Made by a program: the position numbers and the translations under genes. Under the pieces are notes generated by a model. It saw only the letters and a program-made list of their open reading frames with translations, made no database searches and was not told the DNA's origin. A DNA stretch of 64,000 nt, taken from the NCBI GenBank assembly GCA_002715965.1, contig PBAL01000076.1, positions 1 to 64,000 of the forward strand, in the 5' to 3' direction. This document shows, piece by piece, positions 60,643 to 64,000 of this stretch (its first letter is position 1; every line of letters begins with the position of its first letter). This DNA is from Verrucomicrobiales bacterium (GTDB lineage Bacteria > Verrucomicrobiota > Verrucomicrobiia > Limisphaerales > JAYPXF01).

Positions 60643-62139
60643 CTACTTACCTTCGGCCGACCAGCGTTTGTAGGTCTCGGAATTCGCCTTGAACGTACGA
60701 TAGCGCTCGCTGTTTTTCTTCGCGACACTCAATTCGTCAGCGATTTCGAGGGCGTATACCTTCGGCGATTCAGGCCCCATGTCGCCGGTGTCCTTGATCC
60801 ACTGCCTGAGGCGGGCACGGTTTTGCCGTAGCGCCTTGGCGTGCTTCGGATCGGCGGCCAGATTGCGCGTCTGCCAAGGATCCTTCTGGTAGAGGTAGAG
60901 CTCCTCAGGCGCGCGTGTGGGTGAGAAGAGGAGTTTCGTGGCAAGGTCATTTAGCGCACCCTTGGCATTCAACTCGCGCAATCGTTGGACAATGATTTTA
61001 CCGTCCTTGTACTGGCTCGGCATCAGGTGCGGACGCCCAGGATAAAAGTTTCGAATGTAGAGGTAACGGTCAGTGCGAATTGAACGGATGTGGTCGGCAG
61101 CTTCACCGCAACGATCTCGCGCGGCAAATACGGCCCGCTTCGGTTCGTAGTCCAGTGCAAGGATGTCACGACCCTGCACGTGATCGGGAATCTGGATTCC
61201 CGCAGCGGCCAGCGAGAGTGCCGCGACATCGATGTGCTCGACCAGATCACGGCGCGTCTGACCGCGCTTGATGCCCGGCCCGCGAATGATCAGGGGAATG
61301 TGCGTGCCTTCGTCGTAAAGGAATTGCTTGCCGCGCGCATGGCTGACGCCGTGATCGGTAAAGCAGACGATGAGGGTGTTTTCGAGCAGGCCTTCCTTCT
61401 TCAATCGCTCGATGACAAGCGTGATGTGCCGGTCGGTGATTCGCACGCTGTCGAGATAAGTTGCCCAATCACGCAGCATCACCGGATCACGCGGATAGTA
61501 GGGAGGGAGATAGACTTTGCCCGGATCAGTGATTCTCCCGAGTTCTTTCTTAACCCGCTTCTCGAACGCGTCATACTGACGCGTGGATGAACCACGAAGC
61601 TTTCCACCATGAAGCTGGACCTGCATGAAGAACGGCTGCCCCTTCCTGCGCCCCGCCCAGTCGTGACTGTCGTACATCGACCTGTTCCAATCGAAGTTAT
61701 AGTCGGTTTTACCCGGCGTATCTCGTTTGACCGGAAGCGATCGGCGATCGAAGCCCGGCAGCCCGCTGCCGTTGCAGGTCCAATAGCCGGCCTTCTTGAA
61801 ATACTCCGGTACCGGACGCACGCCATCGGGAAGTTGAATGCGATGTTTCACACGTCCACTCCGGTGATGGTGTGATCCGATCGATGTTTGGTACATCCCC
61901 GTGATCAGTGCAGAGCGAAAAGTCGAACAGACGGGCGATGTTGCATAAGCACGGGTAAACCGAACCCCTTCCTCCGCCAATTGGTCCATTGCGGGAGTCT
62001 GGATCAGTTCCTCTCCATAGCACGACAAGTTGGCCGACATGTCGTCAATGACGATCCAGAGGATGTTCGGTCGCTTTGCCGCAGGGGCCGGTTGGACGAG
62101 AAAGAGCGCGAGGAGAAGAGCGAGAAATCTGATGTTCAT
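60643..62139 (-). CDS. Sulfatase with non-canonical CSTFR active-site motif
   Basis: KRPNILWIVIDDMSANLSCYGEELIQTPAMDQLAEEGVRFTRAYATSPVCSTFRSALITGMYQTSIGSHHHRSG; CFTDHGVSHARGKQFLYDEGTHIPLIIRGP. Confidence 0.93.
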   Translation of the reverse strand: MNIRFLALLLALFLVQPAPAAKRPNILWIVIDDMSANLSCYGEELIQTPAMDQLAEEGVRFTRAYATSPVCSTFRSALITGMYQTSIGSHHHRSGRVKHRIQLPDGVRPVPEYFKKAGYWTCNGSGLPGFDRRSLPVKRDTPGKTDYNFDWNRSMYDSHDWAGRRKGQPFFMQVQLHGGKLRGSSTRQYDAFEKRVKKELGRITDPGKVYLPPYYPRDPVMLRDWATYLDSVRITDRHITLVIERLKKEGLLENTLIVCFTDHGVSHARGKQFLYDEGTHIPLIIRGPGIKRGQTRRDLVEHIDVAALSLAAAGIQIPDHVQGRDILALDYEPKRAVFAARDRCGEAADHIRSIRTDRYLYIRNFYPGRPHLMPSQYKDGKIIVQRLRELNAKGALNDLATKLLFSPTRAPEELYLYQKDPWQTRNLAADPKHAKALRQNRARLRQWIKDTGDMGPESPKVYALEIADELSVAKKNSERYRTFKANSETYKRWSAEGK

Positions 62140-62156
62140 GAGCAAGCGGGCCGAGG

Positions 62157-62741
62157 CTACAACACCCGGTCTTTCCGACACCACCAGAACATTCGCTCAA
62201 GATCCGTGCGGTTTGGGTAAGATCGTGGGACCCAATCCTCAAGGAGCTCAAAGTCGTCTGAGAATCGGGCATGAACTTCATCGTGGTCCGTGCCGAAAGG
62301 GGGACCGTCTTCATCGGAGATGAAGTAGTGAACGGCGAGAAACTGACCGCCGGGTTTGAGCCAGCGCTTGATGGCGTTGAGGTAATCGGGGCGGCGCGAC
62401 GGATTGACGGCGCAATAAAAGGTGTGTTCGAAGATCCAGTCGTATTGCTCGGTGGGTTCGTCCTCCAGAAAGTCCCCGAGCTTGAAGGTCGCATTCGGCT
62501 CGGAAGTCTTCGCCGTCGCACCATCCACCGCGCTTGGTGCGATGTCATAACCAACCGCATCGAATCCGGCCTTGGCCCATTCGCGGATGTCGTAACCGAA
62601 TCCACAACCAGGATTGATCACCGATCCGCGCGGCAGGTCAGGATGCGCCGCCAGCCAATCCACCAGGCCGGGTGAAGGCTTGCCTTTGTCCCACTGCGTA
62701 TCGCCGGTGCGATAGCAGTTCTCCCAATCGGTGTCCGCCAT
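62157..62741 (-). CDS. TPMT-family (thiopurine S-methyltransferase-like) class I methyltransferase
   Basis: WENCYRTGDTQWDKGKPSPGLVDWL; GSVINPGCGFGYDIREWAKAGFDAVGYDIAPSAV; YDWIFEHTFYCAVNPSRRPDY. Confidence 0.9.
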   Translation of the reverse strand: MADTDWENCYRTGDTQWDKGKPSPGLVDWLAAHPDLPRGSVINPGCGFGYDIREWAKAGFDAVGYDIAPSAVDGATAKTSEPNATFKLGDFLEDEPTEQYDWIFEHTFYCAVNPSRRPDYLNAIKRWLKPGGQFLAVHYFISDEDGPPFGTDHDEVHARFSDDFELLEDWVPRSYPNRTDLERMFWWCRKDRVL

Positions 62742-63664
62742 CAGCGTCGCTTGCGAATTTCGGGCGGATTGGTCAGTGGACCTTTATGCGCTTCCCCGAG
62801 TTGCACCATGAAGGAGGCGTTTTGCGGCACCACATCCACCCGGGCGCCGGATTCGAGAAGCTTCTCGGTTTCCAGCACATCCAATACGGCATTCAGTATC
62901 CGGGGATCCGCCTTGCCGATGGCATTCAGCGTTTCGCCAACAACCTCGGGCCGTTTGGCGGAAGCTTCGGCCATCTTCTGCGAAACCTTGTTGGCCGTTT
63001 CACTCTTGATCAGTCCCACGCGGTTCTCGCCGTCCTGCTTCATCGCACTCGTGACCTGGACAAGACGTTTCACGACTTTCTCGGTGATGTTCTGAACCAT
63101 CTGACGATCGGTGAAGGCGACTTTGCGGATGTAGACCGAGCCAAGTTGGTAGCCCCATTTTTCAGAGAGCGGAGAAACGGTTTTTCGCACGGTGCGGCTG
63201 AGGGCATGACGATCTTCCAACATCTTTTCCATCTCAAGGTTGTTGAGGGTGGAGATGGTGGCGTTCGTCACGTTGGCTTCTAGTGAACCTTCGGGATTGG
63301 CGTTTACATACAGGTAGTCAACGGGATTGATGACCTTCATCTCATACCAGATGCCGACGCCCATGGGCGTGCCTTCTTCCGAATTGACCATCTGGTTGCG
63401 AAGGTAGCTTTGGCGCATGGCCGTGCTGACGCGATGATGTTTGCCGAAAAACGGCAGCATGATTGCGCGCAGTCCAAAGTGCCGGATGGTGAAATGAATC
63501 CCCGGTTCATCGATCGTGCCAATCACTTTTCCGAAGAGCGTAAAGACGAGCACCTCACATTCGTTCACGATGGAATACAGTTTGAACAAGCGGGCGAGTC
63601 CCAACAGGAACGGCACACAGATCAGGCCCAGGAAGAGGAATAATGCAAAGAGAGCTGGATTCAT
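62741..63664 (-). CDS. SPFH/Band 7 domain membrane protein
   Basis: N-terminal TM; KLYSIVNECEVLVFTLFGKVIGTIDEPGIHFTIRHFG; LRNQMVNSEEGTPMGVGIWYEMKVINPVDYLY. Confidence 0.88.
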   Translation of the reverse strand: MNPALFALFLFLGLICVPFLLGLARLFKLYSIVNECEVLVFTLFGKVIGTIDEPGIHFTIRHFGLRAIMLPFFGKHHRVSTAMRQSYLRNQMVNSEEGTPMGVGIWYEMKVINPVDYLYVNANPEGSLEANVTNATISTLNNLEMEKMLEDRHALSRTVRKTVSPLSEKWGYQLGSVYIRKVAFTDRQMVQNITEKVVKRLVQVTSAMKQDGENRVGLIKSETANKVSQKMAEASAKRPEVVGETLNAIGKADPRILNAVLDVLETEKLLESGARVDVVPQNASFMVQLGEAHKGPLTNPPEIRKRR

Positions 63665-63678
63665 GGTCTGGTCCTTTC

Positions 63679-64000
63679 TTAGTTGGATTGCGGGGATTGC
63701 ACGATGCGTTCAGCGTTTGCCAGCAATGGCACACGCATGTTTCTCAGGTATACGTCGAGGGCTGCATCGCCTCCCTCCCGCTTGATGTTGGCCAGAGTCT
63801 CGGCCAGCAGCCTCAATGGAGCGACTTCCGCCTGCGAATTGTTCGAGGCGATTTCAACCGCGCGATTGCTCATGGTGATCTGCTGCTCGGCATCCGCGTG
63901 GGCCGTACTGATATCCGCAGCGACCTGGTTGCGCGTGCTGTTGATCGCGGACAAGGCGCGATCGACCTCGGTGGGCGGGTCAATCTCCGTGATCAATGCC
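63679..64000 (-). CDS. C-terminus of an upstream SPFH/Band 7-like protein, truncated at window edge
   Basis: EIDPPTEVDRALSAINSTRNQVAADISTAHADAEQQITMSNRAVEIASNNSQAEVAPLRLLAETLANIKREGGDAALDVYLRNMRVPLLANAERIV. Confidence 0.7.
   Translation of the reverse strand, partial: ALITEIDPPTEVDRALSAINSTRNQVAADISTAHADAEQQITMSNRAVEIASNNSQAEVAPLRLLAETLANIKREGGDAALDVYLRNMRVPLLANAERIVQSPQSN

Overview
The window looks like a high-GC Verrucomicrobiota-type chromosome segment. The assignment rests on PVC-type CxxCH heme/HEAT proteins, a PSD1/DUF1501 pair, several sulfatases and ThuA. I support about 48 genes. Housekeeping genes: ruvB, mutL, coaX, birA, nadC, ispD, acnB, manA, a RlmI-like methyltransferase, YgfZ and RtcB. 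Other loci: a sugar-acid catabolism cluster (IlvD/Edd + DHDPS family + ManA), a TonB2-like energy-transduction operon (DUF3450 / long ExbB / ExbB / ExbD / TonB / TPR), a SMUG1-type uracil-DNA glycosylase and a sulfatase/ThuA block. RNA genes: a tRNA-Sec(UCA) on the minus strand and a tRNA-Leu(CAG) on the plus strand. The most interesting non-routine items are: the tRNA-Sec; a decayed block beside tRNA-Leu (phoU remnant with an amber stop, FG-GAP-like fragment) bracketed by inverted copies of a dispersed repeat; a hairpin-rich intergenic region at about 40.74-41.0 kb; overlapping palindromes upstream of the TonB operon; a sulfatase with a non-canonical CSTFR active-site motif; and a 5'-truncated DJ-1/PfpI gene. 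No CRISPR array, transposase, prophage or obvious new defence system was seen. All product calls come from reading motifs by eye; no database search was run.
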